64,000 nt of DNA from Flavobacterium soli DSM 19725 (GCF_000422705.1 NZ_AUGO01000008.1:207566-271565); one strand, 5' to 3'. Counted from the first letter of the stretch, positions 44,536 through 54,636 are shown. Notes: a model not told the origin generated them from the letters alone. Numbers and translations: made by a program.

Positions 44536-45063
44536 ATGAAAATTATCGCATTCGCCGGAAGTAACAGTTCAAAATCCATTAATAAAAAATTAGCAACGTA
44601 TGCTTCAAGCCTTTTCAAAAATGCCGAAGTAGAAATTTTAGATTTAAGAGATTATCAAGCACCACTTTTCAGTGTAGATATCGAAAAGGAAATTGGTCAA
44701 GCCAAAGAAGCACTTGCCTTTTTAGAAAAACTTAAATCAGCCGATATGTTGGTTATCTCATTAGCCGAAAACAACGGAAATTATTCAACAGCTTTCAAGA
44801 ATATTTTCGATTGGTGTTCCCGAATTGAAAAAGATGTATTTCAAAAGAAACCAACACTTTTGATGGCAACTTCGCCAGGAGGAAGAGGAGGAAAGAGTGT
44901 CTTGGAAATAGCCCAAACTAATTTGCCTCGCTTTGGGGTAGACATAAAAGCTATATTTTCACTGCCAAGTTTCAATGATAATTTTGATGTCGAAAACAAT
45001 ACAATTTCAAATCAAGAATTGGATAAGGAGTTGAAAGAGATTGTAGCTAATTTGGAATTTTAG
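44536..45063 (+). CDS. NADPH-dependent FMN reductase-like flavoprotein
   Basis: The 175-residue protein has the flavodoxin-like fold: IIAFAGSNSSKSINKKLA (phosphate-binding loop), DLRDYQAPLFSVD, and SLAENNGNYSTAFKNIFDW. Members reduce flavins or quinones with NAD(P)H. It is the first of two tightly spaced genes (three bases to the next), which together may form an operon with the transglutaminase gene. Confidence 0.87.
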   Translation: MKIIAFAGSNSSKSINKKLATYASSLFKNAEVEILDLRDYQAPLFSVDIEKEIGQAKEALAFLEKLKSADMLVISLAENNGNYSTAFKNIFDWCSRIEKDVFQKKPTLLMATSPGGRGGKSVLEIAQTNLPRFGVDIKAIFSLPSFNDNFDVENNTISNQELDKELKEIVANLEF

Positions 45064-45066
45064 AAG

Positions 45067-45741
45067 TTGAAAAAAGCCTTTAAAATATTCGGAAAAATTC
45101 TTTTGGGACTCGTTGTTTTTGTAGTGCTATATCTCCTTTCGGCTTTAATTTTATCCAATATCAAGGTAAATTCAGATGATCCAGATCCAAAAGAAGAAGT
45201 CACGATTTATATCAAAACTAACGGAGTTCACACCGATATTGTAGTTCCAATAAACAATGAATTCAAGGATTGGAGCGAGAAAATACAATTTTCCCATATC
45301 AAATCACAGGATTCCACGATGCAATATATCGGTTTTGGTTGGGGAGACAAAGGCTTCTACCTTAACACTCCTGAATGGGCAGATTTAAAATTCAGCACCG
45401 CTTTTAATGCTGCTTTCTACCTCGGTACTTCCGCCATGCATGCCACTTTTTACAAGCAAATACGTGAATCCGAGAACTGTGTCAAAATTAAAATCAGCAA
45501 AGCTGAATATCAAAAATTAATAGCTTATATCGAAACCAGTTTTCAATATGACAAAGACGGAAACCCACTTCTGATTAATGCTACAACTTATGGTCAAAAC
45601 GACAGTTTTTATGAAGCCAATCGAAAATACCATCTGTTTTACACCTGCAACACTTGGGCAAACAATGCCTTGAAAGCATCGGGTCAAAAAGCCGCACTTT
45701 GGACACCATCCGACAAGGGGATTTTTTGCCATTATCAATAA
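45067..45741 (+). CDS. TIGR02117/DUF2459 family membrane-anchored protein
   Basis: Translation most likely begins at a TTG (45067), three bases after the previous stop. One N-terminal membrane helix (KILLGLVVFVVLYLLSALIL) is followed by the DUF2459 core VTIYIKTNGVHTDIVVPINN, IGFGWGDKGFYLNTP and the C-terminal FYTCNTWANNALKASGQKAALWTPSD. The conserved His and Cys suggest a papain-like or NlpC-like fold, but no activity is known. Confidence 0.82.
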   Translation: MKKAFKIFGKILLGLVVFVVLYLLSALILSNIKVNSDDPDPKEEVTIYIKTNGVHTDIVVPINNEFKDWSEKIQFSHIKSQDSTMQYIGFGWGDKGFYLNTPEWADLKFSTAFNAAFYLGTSAMHATFYKQIRESENCVKIKISKAEYQKLIAYIETSFQYDKDGNPLLINATTYGQNDSFYEANRKYHLFYTCNTWANNALKASGQKAALWTPSDKGIFCHYQ

Positions 45742-45815
45742 TTTGGAAATTATAATGTTTTATTAAAACTTTCAGGATCAATTGCAATGGCAGGATTATT
45801 GTCAATTTTTCAAGA

Positions 45816-46805
45816 ATGAAAAAAATACAATCAACCCTTCGTATCATATTTCTAACAATACTATTTCTACTAACCAATACTCTTGTTGCACAGGATTATT
45901 CTCAGGTAGATCAAATCGTTAGCAAATACCCAAAATCCTATTCAAAAGCGGAAGATCTTGCCGATAAAATCAACATAGATTTTACCAAAGAAGAGGAAAA
46001 AGCACGAGCTATTTTCTATTGGATTGCCACAAATGTCAAGTATGATGTCAAGGCCTATTTCAGTCAGCGAAACGACCGTCCGGTTGCATATTCCTTTAAA
46101 AGTCAGGAAGAAAAATTGGCAAAGCAACGCCAATTTAAACTTGATTTTGCTCTAAATGCCTTGAAATCCAAAAAAGCAGTCTGCCAAGGCTATACGGCTC
46201 TTTTTGATCATTTGGCAGCACTCACAAATCTCGAAAGCGTTACCGTGACAGGAACCTCAAAAACGAATCCAACACAAATAGGAAAACTCCCAAGAGCCAG
46301 TGATCACGCTTGGAACGCCGTTAAAATCAATGGCGAATGGAAACTCGTAGAACCCACTTGGGCTTCAGGAGTTGTCGATGGTGCAAAGCGAATTTTTATA
46401 CCTAAATTCAATGATGGCTATTTTTTTACACCGCCACACATCTTTGCTTTCACGCATTTTCCAGATGATAAAAAATGGCTTTTGGGCAATTTAACAGAAC
46501 AGCAATTTGCTGAATCACCTTTATATTATGGCGAATATATTCAAGCGAGCTATACCATTTTAAGTCCGAATACAGGAATTTTCGACCTTAAGAAATTTAA
46601 TGTAGTACCGTTCAAAATTGAAAATCTCAACCCCGAAGATCAAGTAACGTATGTTTTCAGCCGTTTCAAAAAAGTAGAGCTTCCCGTTCTAAAACGCAAT
46701 GGCAAAAACACCGAATTTAACATCCAGCTTCCCAGTAATGCAACAGGTTATCTAACGATTTATATCAATAATAAAGGCATAGCTGTTTATAAGATCATTC
46801 GTTAA
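45816..46805 (+). CDS. Secreted transglutaminase-like domain protein
   Basis: The 329-residue protein has a signal peptide (ending near LVAQD) and a transglutaminase/kyphoscoliosis-peptidase-like core: KARAIFYWIATNVKYD, Cys123 in AVCQGYTALFDHLA, His164 in DHAWNAVK. The third catalytic position reads VEPTW (Glu179), where most relatives have Asp. A beta-rich C-terminal region follows. The domain in bacteria acts as a protease or crosslinker or has lost activity. Confidence 0.85.
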   Translation: MKKIQSTLRIIFLTILFLLTNTLVAQDYSQVDQIVSKYPKSYSKAEDLADKINIDFTKEEEKARAIFYWIATNVKYDVKAYFSQRNDRPVAYSFKSQEEKLAKQRQFKLDFALNALKSKKAVCQGYTALFDHLAALTNLESVTVTGTSKTNPTQIGKLPRASDHAWNAVKINGEWKLVEPTWASGVVDGAKRIFIPKFNDGYFFTPPHIFAFTHFPDDKKWLLGNLTEQQFAESPLYYGEYIQASYTILSPNTGIFDLKKFNVVPFKIENLNPEDQVTYVFSRFKKVELPVLKRNGKNTEFNIQLPSNATGYLTIYINNKGIAVYKIIR

Positions 46806-47151
46806 TTTTTAGGGCCTATTTCCAGCTTTCCATTGCAAGTCCTCATTCCAAAAGCTTTTTTTCCAAGCCACAAAAGGTCCCGAAGCTTCGGGACCGCTGG
46901 TCGCTCTTTTGTGTCAGAAAAAAATAGCTTTTGGAATTCCGGGCTTTCCATTTCTCCCGAAGCTTCGGGACTGGGGCAGCTTCGCATTCGGAAACATAAT
47001 TCAAGAATGAAACCATTTTCAATCCCCAATCTAAAATCTGCAATCTAAAATCTAAAATTACTTGTCAATATCCTTCTTAATAACTTTACTATTTAGTCCT
47101 TTCATTTTTCCAGCCGATACTGTATATTAGCACAAATTCGATAGTTTTAAA
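46806..47151. other. Non-coding region before parE
   Basis: It holds the second copy of the interspersed repeat (46807-46985), A+T-rich filler with AATCTAAAATCTGCAATC-type short repeats (about 47025-47060), and a weak promoter-like TATATTAG (47123-47130) before parE. No gene was recognised. Confidence 0.6.
46807..46985. repeat. Interspersed repeat with CCCGAAGCTTCGGG core, copy 2
   Basis: This copy has a 20-bp perfect palindrome GGTCCCGAAGCTTCGGGACC (46876-46895), again followed by GCTGGTCGCTCTTTT, and a second TCCCGAAGCTTCGGGA at 46955-46970. The left end (CTATTTCCAGCTTTCC) matches copy 1. Both copies lie between genes. Confidence 0.8.
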
Positions 47152-49005
47152 ATGGCAGAAGAAAATCAGTATAACGAAGACAATATCCGTTCATTAGATT
47201 GGAAAGAACACATCCGAATGCGTCCTGGAATGTACATCGGGAAGCTGGGTGACGGGTCTTCTCCCGATGATGGTATTTATATTTTGCTTAAGGAAGTCAT
47301 CGACAACTGTATCGATGAATTCGTTATGGGTGCCGGGAAAGTCATCGAAGTAACCATCAAAGACAAAATGGTAACCGTTCGCGATTACGGTCGTGGAATT
47401 CCTTTAGGAAAAGTGGTCGATGTAGTTTCTAAAATGAATACGGGAGGAAAATACGACTCAAAAGCCTTTAAGAAATCGGTTGGTTTGAATGGAGTTGGTA
47501 CGAAAGCTGTCAATGCTTTGTCTAATTTTTTCCGTGTAGAATCTGTTCGCGATAACCAGCAAAAAGCAGCAGAATTTTCGGCAGGAAACCTTACGATAGA
47601 AGAAGACGTTCAAGAAACAACCAAACGGAAAGGTACAAAAGTTTCGTTTGTAGCCGATGAAGCCATTTTTAAAAACTATAAATACCGAAACGAGTACATC
47701 ATCAAGATGCTCAAGAATTACTGTTATTTGAATCGTGGTTTAACGATTTATTATAACGGTGAAAAATACATTTCTGAGTTTGGATTAAAGGATTTACTGG
47801 AAGAAACCATCTCAGAGGAAGACATGCAATATCCAATCATTCATCTTGAAGGAGATGATATCGAGGTTGCTGTAACTCACAGTAAGTCACAATATTCGGA
47901 AGAATATCATTCGTTTGTTAACGGACAAAATACAACCCAAGGGGGAACCCATTTGGGAGCTTTCCGCGAAGCGATTGTAAAAACCATAAAGGAATTTTAT
48001 AACAAGCCTTTTGAAGCTTCAGATATCCGGAAATCGATTGTTTCGGCAGTTTCCATAAAGGTAGAAGAACCTGTTTTTGAATCACAAACCAAGACCAAAT
48101 TGGGATCGACAGATATTGGTCCGAATGGTCCATCGGTTCGAACTTTTATCAACGATTTTATCAAAAACAAACTGGATAATTTTTTACATAAGAATCCAGA
48201 ATCAGCCGATTTGCTGTTGCGAAAAATCCTTCAAGCCGAACGTGAACGAAAAGAGTTATCAGGCATCAGGAAATTGGCCAAAGACCGTGCGAAAAAAGCC
48301 AGTCTGCACAATAAGAAATTACGAGATTGTAGAGTGCATTTAACCGATGCCAAGAATCCGAGAAGTTTAGAAAGTACGCTTTTTATTACCGAGGGAGATT
48401 CGGCTTCGGGTTCCATTACCAAAAGTCGTGATGTCAATACACAAGCAGTTTTTAGTTTGCGAGGTAAACCGCTGAATTCCTACGGAATGACCAAGAAAAT
48501 TGTCTATGAAAACGAAGAGTTCAATTTGCTTCAAGCAGCTTTGAACATCGAGGAAGACATGGGCGATTTGCGTTACAACAACATCGTGATTGCAACCGAT
48601 GCGGATGTCGATGGAATGCACATCCGATTATTGTTGATTACTTTTTTCTTGCAATTTTTTCCAGAATTAATCAAGGATGGACATTTGTATATCTTGCAAA
48701 CGCCTTTATTTAGGGTTCGAAACAAAAAAGAAACCATTTATTGCTACAGTGATCAGGAACGTGTGGATGCCATCGAAAAATTAAAGCCAAAACCCGAAAT
48801 CACACGATTTAAAGGTTTGGGAGAGATCTCGCCAGACGAGTTCAAGCATTTCATTGGTGAAAGTATCAGGCTCGATCCTGTGATGTTAGATAAAGCCACA
48901 CCAATCGAGACCTTGCTGGAGTTTTATATGGGAAAAAATACTCCCGATCGACAGGATTTTATTATTAATAACTTGAAGGTGGAATTGGATGTGGTGGAGA
49001 AATAA
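47152..49005 (+). CDS. parE: DNA topoisomerase IV subunit B
   Basis: The 617-residue ATPase subunit has the GHKL motifs [15 protein letters not shown] and [15 protein letters not shown], and the TOPRIM motifs [10 protein letters not shown] and [17 protein letters not shown] in place of EGDSAGG, and pairing with the next gene, indicate ParE and not GyrB. With ParC it unlinks daughter chromosomes. Confidence 0.94.
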   Translation: MAEENQYNEDNIRSLDWKEHIRMRPGMYIGKLGDGSSPDDGIYILLKEVIDNCIDEFVMGAGKVIEVTIKDKMVTVRDYGRGIPLGKVVDVVSKMNTGGKYDSKAFKKSVGLNGVGTKAVNALSNFFRVESVRDNQQKAAEFSAGNLTIEEDVQETTKRKGTKVSFVADEAIFKNYKYRNEYIIKMLKNYCYLNRGLTIYYNGEKYISEFGLKDLLEETISEEDMQYPIIHLEGDDIEVAVTHSKSQYSEEYHSFVNGQNTTQGGTHLGAFREAIVKTIKEFYNKPFEASDIRKSIVSAVSIKVEEPVFESQTKTKLGSTDIGPNGPSVRTFINDFIKNKLDNFLHKNPESADLLLRKILQAERERKELSGIRKLAKDRAKKASLHNKKLRDCRVHLTDAKNPRSLESTLFITEGDSASGSITKSRDVNTQAVFSLRGKPLNSYGMTKKIVYENEEFNLLQAALNIEEDMGDLRYNNIVIATDADVDGMHIRLLLITFFLQFFPELIKDGHLYILQTPLFRVRNKKETIYCYSDQERVDAIEKLKPKPEITRFKGLGEISPDEFKHFIGESIRLDPVMLDKATPIETLLEFYMGKNTPDRQDFIINNLKVELDVVEK

Positions 49006-49108
49006 TGTTGAATTGCAATATTCAATTTTTTAAAAATTAGACATAAAATTTAAAGTTTAGTAAGTAATACACTTTTAAACTTCTAAGCCTTAAACTTTTA
49101 AACTTTAT

Positions 49109-51814
49109 ATGAAAGACGAAGAAGACGATAACATCATCCCAAACGAAGACGAAAACAGCGAATCATTCGAAACTCCTGCAGAGGAAGCTTTTGAAGACGT
49201 AATTCGTCCTTCATCAGGAAGTCATTTTTATGAGAATAATGAAAATCCAGAAGATACCATTACCAAAGTAACAGGTATGTATAAGGATTGGTTTTTGGAT
49301 TATGCTTCCTACGTAATTCTGGAACGTGCTGTTCCTGCGATTGAAGATGGTTTCAAGCCAGTTCAACGTCGGATCATGCACTCGATGAAGGAGTTGGATG
49401 ACGGTCGATACAATAAAGTGGCCAATATTGTGGGACATACAATGCAGTATCATCCTCACGGAGATGCCAGTATTGGTGACGCAATGGTGCAAATTGGTCA
49501 GAAGGATTTGATTATTGATATGCAGGGAAACTGGGGAAATATCCTGACAGGGGATAGTGCCGCTGCTTCTCGATACATCGAGGCTCGAATTTCTAAATTT
49601 GGTCATGATGTGTTGTATTCTCCAAAAATTACGCAATGGGGAATGTCCTATGATGGTCGTCGAGCAGAACCTATAAATCTTCCGGTAAAATTCCCATTGC
49701 TTTTGGCCCAAGGTGCCGAAGGTATTGCCGTTGGTTTATCCACGAAAGTGTTGCCACACAATTTTAACGAACTGATTGATAGTTCGATCAAAATATTAAA
49801 GGGAAAACCTTTTACTTTATTTCCAGATTTTCCAACTGCAGGAATTGCCGATGTGTCGAATTATAATGATGGTATGAGAGGCGGAAGGGTTCGCGTTCGT
49901 GCCAAAATTGGGCAGCTCGACAAACAAACGTTAGTGATTACGCAAATTCCATTTTCGACCAATACTTCAAGTTTGATTGATAGTATTTTGAAAGCCAATG
50001 AGAAAGGAAAAATAAAAGTCAAGAAAATCGAAGACAATACGGCTGCCGAAGTTGAGATTTTGATCCATCTTCCGCCAGGTGTTTCTCCTGATAAAACCAT
50101 TGATGCTTTGTATGCTTTTACAGCTTGCGAGACATCAGTTGCACCTTTGGGTTGTGTTATTGAAAATCATAAGCCGTTGTTTATTGGGGTTTCCGATATG
50201 TTGAAGATTTCGACCAATCGAACGGTTGATTTACTGAAACGCGAACTCGAAATTCAACTCGATGAACTCGAAAACAAATGGCATTTTTCTACTTTGGAAA
50301 AGATCTTCATTCGGGAAGAAATGTACATTGATTTTAAATTGTATTCTGATCGTGAATCATTATACAAATACATGTATGACCGTTTTGAACCCTTTTCGAA
50401 ATCATTTGTCAGGGAAATCAATGATGATGATTTGCAGAAATTGACCCAGATTCCGATGATTCGTATTACCCGTTTCGACTCGGACAAGGCGGATGATGCG
50501 ATTGCAAAACTGGAGGCCGAGATGGAACAGGTGAAATACCATTTGGATCATATCATTGATTATACGATTGATTTCTTCCAAAAATTAAAAGACAAATACG
50601 GAAAAGGTCGTGAACGTCAAACCGAGCTTAGAAGTTTTGATAATATCGAAGCTACAAAAGTGGTTTTACGAAATACAAAACTGTATGTAAATAGGGAAGA
50701 AGGTTTCTTTGGAACTGGTTTGAAAAAAGATGAATATGTTGCCGATTGTTCCGATATTGATGATGTTATTGTTTTTCTTCGGGATGGAAAAATGATGGTG
50801 GCAAAAGTCGATGACAAGAAGTTTGTAGGGAAAGACATCATCCATATTGCCGTTTTTGATAAAAATGACAAGCGAACGATTTATAACATGATGTACCGTG
50901 ACGGAAAAAGCGGTCCAACTTACATCAAACGATTCAATGTTTCGGGTGTTACACGTGATAAATTCTACGATTTGACACAAGAAAAACCGGGTTCACAAGT
51001 GTCCTATTTTTCTGCAAATCCAAATGGAGAGGCCGAGGTGGTAACCATTTTGCTACGACAAGTAGGAAGTGTGAAGAAATTAAAATGGGATTTGGATTTT
51101 ACTGATATAGCGATAAAAGGTCGTGCTTCGAGGGGAAATACGGTTACAAAATATCCTATTAAGAAAATCGAATTGAAGGAGAAAGGAATTTCGACTTTAC
51201 GTCCTCGAAAGGTATGGTTTGATGATACGGTTCAACGACTCAATGTGGATGGAAGAGGGGAACTGTTAGGTGAATTTAGGCCAAATGACCGACTTCTAAT
51301 TATCAATCAATCGGGAAAATTGAAAACGATTATTCCAGAATTGACTACGCATTTTGACGAAGATATGGTAGTTTTGGAAAAATGGATTCCGAATAAGCCA
51401 GTTTCTGCGATTTATTTTGATGGTGAAAAAGAGAAGTATTTTATCAAACGATTCCTGATTGAAAATGAAAATAAGGAAGAGATTTTTATAAGTGATCATC
51501 CAAAATCACAGCTAGAAATTGTTTCTACGGATTATCGTCCTGTTGCCGAAGTGATTTTTGCAAAAGTAAAAGGCGTTCAGAAAGAAAATCAAGTTATTGA
51601 TTTGGAACAATTTATAGCTGTAAAAGGGATAAAAGCGATTGGAAACCAATTAACAGCCGATAAATTGAAGCAGATCAATCTTTTAGAACCACTTCCTTAT
51701 GATCCGCCTGTAGAAGTTGTTCTAGAAGAAATTCAAGTTTCGGGCGAAGTGAATCTTTCGGATGACGATATTCAACTTGATGACGATGGTCAAATCACAT
51801 TGAGTTTAGATTAA
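49109..51814 (+). CDS. parC: DNA topoisomerase IV subunit A
   Basis: The 901-residue subunit has an acidic N-terminal extension (about 1-45), then the breakage-reunion domain with GDASIGDAMV and the active-site Tyr156 in AAASRYIEAR, a coiled-coil region, and a C-terminal beta-pinwheel (about 500-850). A second acidic tail ends the protein (SDDDIQLDDDGQ). It is 103 bases downstream of parE on the same strand. Confidence 0.94.
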   Translation: MKDEEDDNIIPNEDENSESFETPAEEAFEDVIRPSSGSHFYENNENPEDTITKVTGMYKDWFLDYASYVILERAVPAIEDGFKPVQRRIMHSMKELDDGRYNKVANIVGHTMQYHPHGDASIGDAMVQIGQKDLIIDMQGNWGNILTGDSAAASRYIEARISKFGHDVLYSPKITQWGMSYDGRRAEPINLPVKFPLLLAQGAEGIAVGLSTKVLPHNFNELIDSSIKILKGKPFTLFPDFPTAGIADVSNYNDGMRGGRVRVRAKIGQLDKQTLVITQIPFSTNTSSLIDSILKANEKGKIKVKKIEDNTAAEVEILIHLPPGVSPDKTIDALYAFTACETSVAPLGCVIENHKPLFIGVSDMLKISTNRTVDLLKRELEIQLDELENKWHFSTLEKIFIREEMYIDFKLYSDRESLYKYMYDRFEPFSKSFVREINDDDLQKLTQIPMIRITRFDSDKADDAIAKLEAEMEQVKYHLDHIIDYTIDFFQKLKDKYGKGRERQTELRSFDNIEATKVVLRNTKLYVNREEGFFGTGLKKDEYVADCSDIDDVIVFLRDGKMMVAKVDDKKFVGKDIIHIAVFDKNDKRTIYNMMYRDGKSGPTYIKRFNVSGVTRDKFYDLTQEKPGSQVSYFSANPNGEAEVVTILLRQVGSVKKLKWDLDFTDIAIKGRASRGNTVTKYPIKKIELKEKGISTLRPRKVWFDDTVQRLNVDGRGELLGEFRPNDRLLIINQSGKLKTIIPELTTHFDEDMVVLEKWIPNKPVSAIYFDGEKEKYFIKRFLIENENKEEIFISDHPKSQLEIVSTDYRPVAEVIFAKVKGVQKENQVIDLEQFIAVKGIKAIGNQLTADKLKQINLLEPLPYDPPVEVVLEEIQVSGEVNLSDDDIQLDDDGQITLSLD

Positions 51815-51816
51815 TA

Positions 51817-51858
51817 AAAAGGGGGAATGTACAATTTTATACATTCCCCTTTTTTTTG
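51817..51858. terminator. Bidirectional rho-independent terminator
   Basis: AAAAGGGGGAATGTA (from 51817) pairs with TACATTCCCCTTTT (to 51854) around an A/T-rich loop, followed by more T. It separates parC from the convergent lipoprotein gene. Confidence 0.85.
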
Positions 51859-51875
51859 CTATTAACTTCCAAATT

Positions 51876-52286
51876 TTAATAAGAATTTGATGGAAGACGG
51901 TGCCTGACAAGCGAAGATTTCATAAACATTCTAATAATTACTTCCTCTTTGGGGTTCCATTCTAAGATGATGGCATTCCTATCATGGGGATCGCTCTGTT
52001 GGCTTTCCCATTCGATGACATAGCATCCTGCCGTATTTTTTTCTTCCTTTAATTTATCTGCAAGGATTGCAATGGTTTCTAAAGTAGAAGTAGGGAGGAG
52101 ATCATTTTCAAGACTGTTCAATTCGGCAAAAAGGAGGTCGTTTAGTTTTGAATGGTATTCATGATAGCCTGCTGTCCTAAATTTTTCTACAATTTCCGAT
52201 TGTCGCGCTTCATAGGAATACTCTTCTTCGGGGCTGCAACTGATGAGAAGGAATAAAAATGCTGCAAATGGAAATAGGGTTCTCAT
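51876..52286 (-). CDS. Small lipoprotein of unknown function
   Basis: The 136-residue protein has lipobox LISC (Cys17), a helical middle (SEIVEKFRTAGYHEYHSKLNDLLFAELNSLE) and a C-terminal half CYVIEWESQQSDPHDRNAIILEWNPKEE. No family was recognised. It is the last gene before the G+C-rich block. Confidence 0.65.
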   Translation of the reverse strand: MRTLFPFAAFLFLLISCSPEEEYSYEARQSEIVEKFRTAGYHEYHSKLNDLLFAELNSLENDLLPTSTLETIAILADKLKEEKNTAGCYVIEWESQQSDPHDRNAIILEWNPKEEVIIRMFMKSSLVRHRLPSNSY

Positions 52287-52595
52287 GATGGGGTATTTTC
52301 AATTGGAATGCTTTCGGGATGCCTAGATCTTGATACACTTTAATTGCCTTTTGTTTGAAAAGGCCGGCACCAACAAATGGAGCAAGCCAGCAACTGATAG
52401 CGATAGGAGTAGGGGTGAAAGCATATGCTGTAGATTTTTGATGGATGATTTTAGTTAGAACGCCAAACTTTGCAAATTGTTACATGGGAATTGTATTTTT
52501 CTGAAACCCTCCCATTTTGGACATTAGGGTGGCAACAGGGTAGCACGGAATAGGTGATAGCGTAGAAAGCCTGTCGATTGGCTGCCGGCAAATAG
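52287..52595. other. Junction of A+T-rich core and G+C-richer block
   Basis: Composition rises within this gap, mostly after about 52480. No integrase, tRNA, direct repeat or insertion-sequence end was recognised here. A start-less frame on the minus strand (about 52290-52490) is not called as a gene. Confidence 0.5.
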
Positions 52596-53978
52596 CTATT
52601 GGGGGCTTGCCTTTTTATGGTGCACTACCTTTCTCGGATTTTTTTCCGCATAGGCACGGATCAGCTGCATGATGTAGTGGTTGCTCTTGTATCGGATGAG
52701 CTGCTCCCTCAGTTCCAGGGGCCCCGAAAACCCGATAGCGGTGTCAAAATATCCCATCCCGAAGAATGCCCCTTCTTCAACCCAGATGCAGCTTCTTTCC
52801 TGGGGATGGCGTCCCTTGTCGATGATATGGAAGTTCGGCCGCTCCTCCAAGAGGAACTGGATGGCATTCTCGACCTGTTCATTGTGCTGTTCGGGGTCTG
52901 GTAGCGCAAGGTCGGCATTGGCAGCCGCAAATATCCCTTCTGCTGGCAGCCCATACTTGCAGAACCTGTAATCGATGTTGAACTTTTCCGCAAGCCCCCT
53001 CAATGCGTTGGTGCCTTCGTATTCATTGCTGAAGGTCTGGAGGCAGTTCTGGAACTTGCCCAGTTTCCCTATGGCAAGGTATTGGTAACCGTTCCTTGCT
53101 TCATAGCGGTAGAGTCCGAATTTGGCTTCATGGCGTTTCAGGGCCCTGTTATATTTTGGCCACAGTTTCCTTATCTCGGAGCATTCCAGCAGTAGTGCCA
53201 TCAGTTCGGTGCCACAGGTCTCGAAGGAAATGGCATGGATGTCTTTTAAAAAATTTTGCCTTTGCTGCGTTACACTGTTGCCACTGAAATGGGAGGCAAC
53301 CCGTTTTTTGATATTGATGGCTTTCCCCACATAGATTACGTTGCGTTCCTGGTCGTAAAAATAGTAGATGCCGGGTGTTTCGGGCAATCGCTCGAAATCT
53401 TGCGGAGGGAGGTTGGGAGGCAGGCGTTGGTCCTGTGCCGTCTTCTTGATCATGTTCTGAATGTGGCCTTCCCTGTCCGCTTCCAGCAGCAGGCCAAACA
53501 ATACGGCCGTAGCATCGGCATCACCTCCGGCACGGTGCCTGTTTTCAAGGTTGATCCGCAGCGAATGGCAAAGCTTGCCAAGGCTGTAGGAGGCATGGCC
53601 GGGCAGGATCTTCCTTGCGGCACGCACGGTACAGAGTTTCCTGGCGGTCCAGTTGAAACCGGATTCCTTCAATTCGTGGCGGACGAACGAATAGTCAAAA
53701 TTGACATTGTGGGCTACGAAGACGCGGTCGGAAAGGAGCTCAAGGACCTTCTCAGAGATGCTTTCAAAGATGGGGGCATCCCGCACCATCGCATTGTCGA
53801 TGCCCGTCAGGGCAAATATGGCCGGAGGTATGTCCTTTTGCGGATTGACGAGTGATTCCCAGCGGTCGATGACCCTTGTGCCATCGTGGATAAGGATGGC
53901 AATTTCGGTAATGCGGCTTCCGCCTGCATGGCCGCCGGTGGTTTCTATATCTACTATTGCATACTCCGCTTTTCTCAT
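52596..53978 (-). CDS. DEDD exonuclease fused to GIY-YIG nuclease (DnaQ-Cho-like)
   Basis: Residues about 5-170 are a DnaQ-type 3'-5' exonuclease with DIETTG (Asp10, Glu12), HNVNFDYSF (Asp95) and HRAGGDADAT (His148, Asp153). Residues about 200-290 are a GIY-YIG domain as in UvrC/Cho: TPGIYYFYD (GIY 203-205), VIYVGKAINIKKRVASH (Arg226). The ~170 C-terminal residues are unassigned. The protein lacks the UvrB-binding and RNase-H-like parts of UvrC. It is the last gene of the cassette operon, 31 bases behind alkB. Such fusions occur in other phyla as stand-alone genes; here a processing nuclease for damaged DNA is inferred. Confidence 0.9.
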   Translation of the reverse strand: MRKAEYAIVDIETTGGHAGGSRITEIAILIHDGTRVIDRWESLVNPQKDIPPAIFALTGIDNAMVRDAPIFESISEKVLELLSDRVFVAHNVNFDYSFVRHELKESGFNWTARKLCTVRAARKILPGHASYSLGKLCHSLRINLENRHRAGGDADATAVLFGLLLEADREGHIQNMIKKTAQDQRLPPNLPPQDFERLPETPGIYYFYDQERNVIYVGKAINIKKRVASHFSGNSVTQQRQNFLKDIHAISFETCGTELMALLLECSEIRKLWPKYNRALKRHEAKFGLYRYEARNGYQYLAIGKLGKFQNCLQTFSNEYEGTNALRGLAEKFNIDYRFCKYGLPAEGIFAAANADLALPDPEQHNEQVENAIQFLLEERPNFHIIDKGRHPQERSCIWVEEGAFFGMGYFDTAIGFSGPLELREQLIRYKSNHYIMQLIRAYAEKNPRKVVHHKKASPQ

Positions 53979-54009
53979 GTTGCTGTATAACGTGGTACCA
54001 TGGTTATTA

Positions 54010-54636
54010 TTATTGGGAACGGTTCACTTTTCGGAACGTCAGATTGATCCTGGGCAGGATGTCTCGCGCTGTCTTGGGTACCTGGTGCTGCCAGAAGCTG
54101 TTTGTGGTACCTGCCATCAGGAGAAACGAGCCATGGTGCAGGGGAATCGTTACCTGCTGCAAATCTTTCCTGTACTTGTGACGGAGACGGAACAGGCGGG
54201 TTTCGCCAAAACTGACCGAAGCAATGATGGGATCTGGTCCCGATTGGTCTGTGCGGTCGCTGTGCCATGCTACGCCATCTTTGCCGTTGCGGTACAGGTT
54301 CAGCAATACGGCATTGAATTCAAGGCCCGTTTCTTCCTCGACCTTCTTCCGGATGGCCAATAATTCGGGTGTCCAATCTGGACCTTCTGGGTTGGCACCT
54401 GTATTGCACTTGTCTTCATACCACGCAATCATGCGGGGTGCCGTAACGGTCTTGTCGAAGATTTCCATCTGGTATTCCCGCCATGGGGTCGTGTGCAGGA
54501 ACGTGCTGTAATAATGGTCGGATGCTTCCTTTGTGATAAAGTCGTCTGCCAGCATCAGGTCGGCATCGGGAAGGTCGAATGTTTTCTTGCCTCCCTTGCC
54601 TGATGTAAACAGTTGGGTGTCTTCAAATAATGTCAT
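54010..54636 (-). CDS. alkB: AlkB-type 2-oxoglutarate/Fe(II) dioxygenase
   Basis: The 208-residue protein has the Fe(II) triad His125-x-Asp127 (WHSD) and His184 (WQHQV), and the 2-oxoglutarate Arg196 plus Arg202 (RINLTFR). NLYRNGKDGVAWHSD and ASVSFGETRLFRLRHK are typical of the ABH2/ABH3-like AlkB group that reverses N1-methyladenine and N3-methylcytosine by oxidation. The gene overlaps the DUF1810 gene by 14 bases, so both are co-translated within the repair operon. Confidence 0.93.
   Translation of the reverse strand: MTLFEDTQLFTSGKGGKKTFDLPDADLMLADDFITKEASDHYYSTFLHTTPWREYQMEIFDKTVTAPRMIAWYEDKCNTGANPEGPDWTPELLAIRKKVEEETGLEFNAVLLNLYRNGKDGVAWHSDRTDQSGPDPIIASVSFGETRLFRLRHKYRKDLQQVTIPLHHGSFLLMAGTTNSFWQHQVPKTARDILPRINLTFRKVNRSQ

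Noticed and set aside
47020..47060. Short AATCTAAAATCTGCAATC-type direct repeats, considered as a CRISPR or origin iteron array
   Set aside because: Units are short, irregular and lack spacers; they look like the A+T-rich filler common between genes here.
52290..52490. Protein-like frame on the minus strand (AFTPTPIAISCWLAPFVGAGLF)
   Set aside because: It has no start codon, follows a stop, and runs into the lipoprotein gene out of frame. It could be a gene remnant but the evidence is too thin.
53256..54363. Two plus-strand open frames of 199 and 220 codons
   Set aside because: They lie opposite the exonuclease-GIY-YIG and alkB genes, whose catalytic residues are intact; the frames match no family I know.
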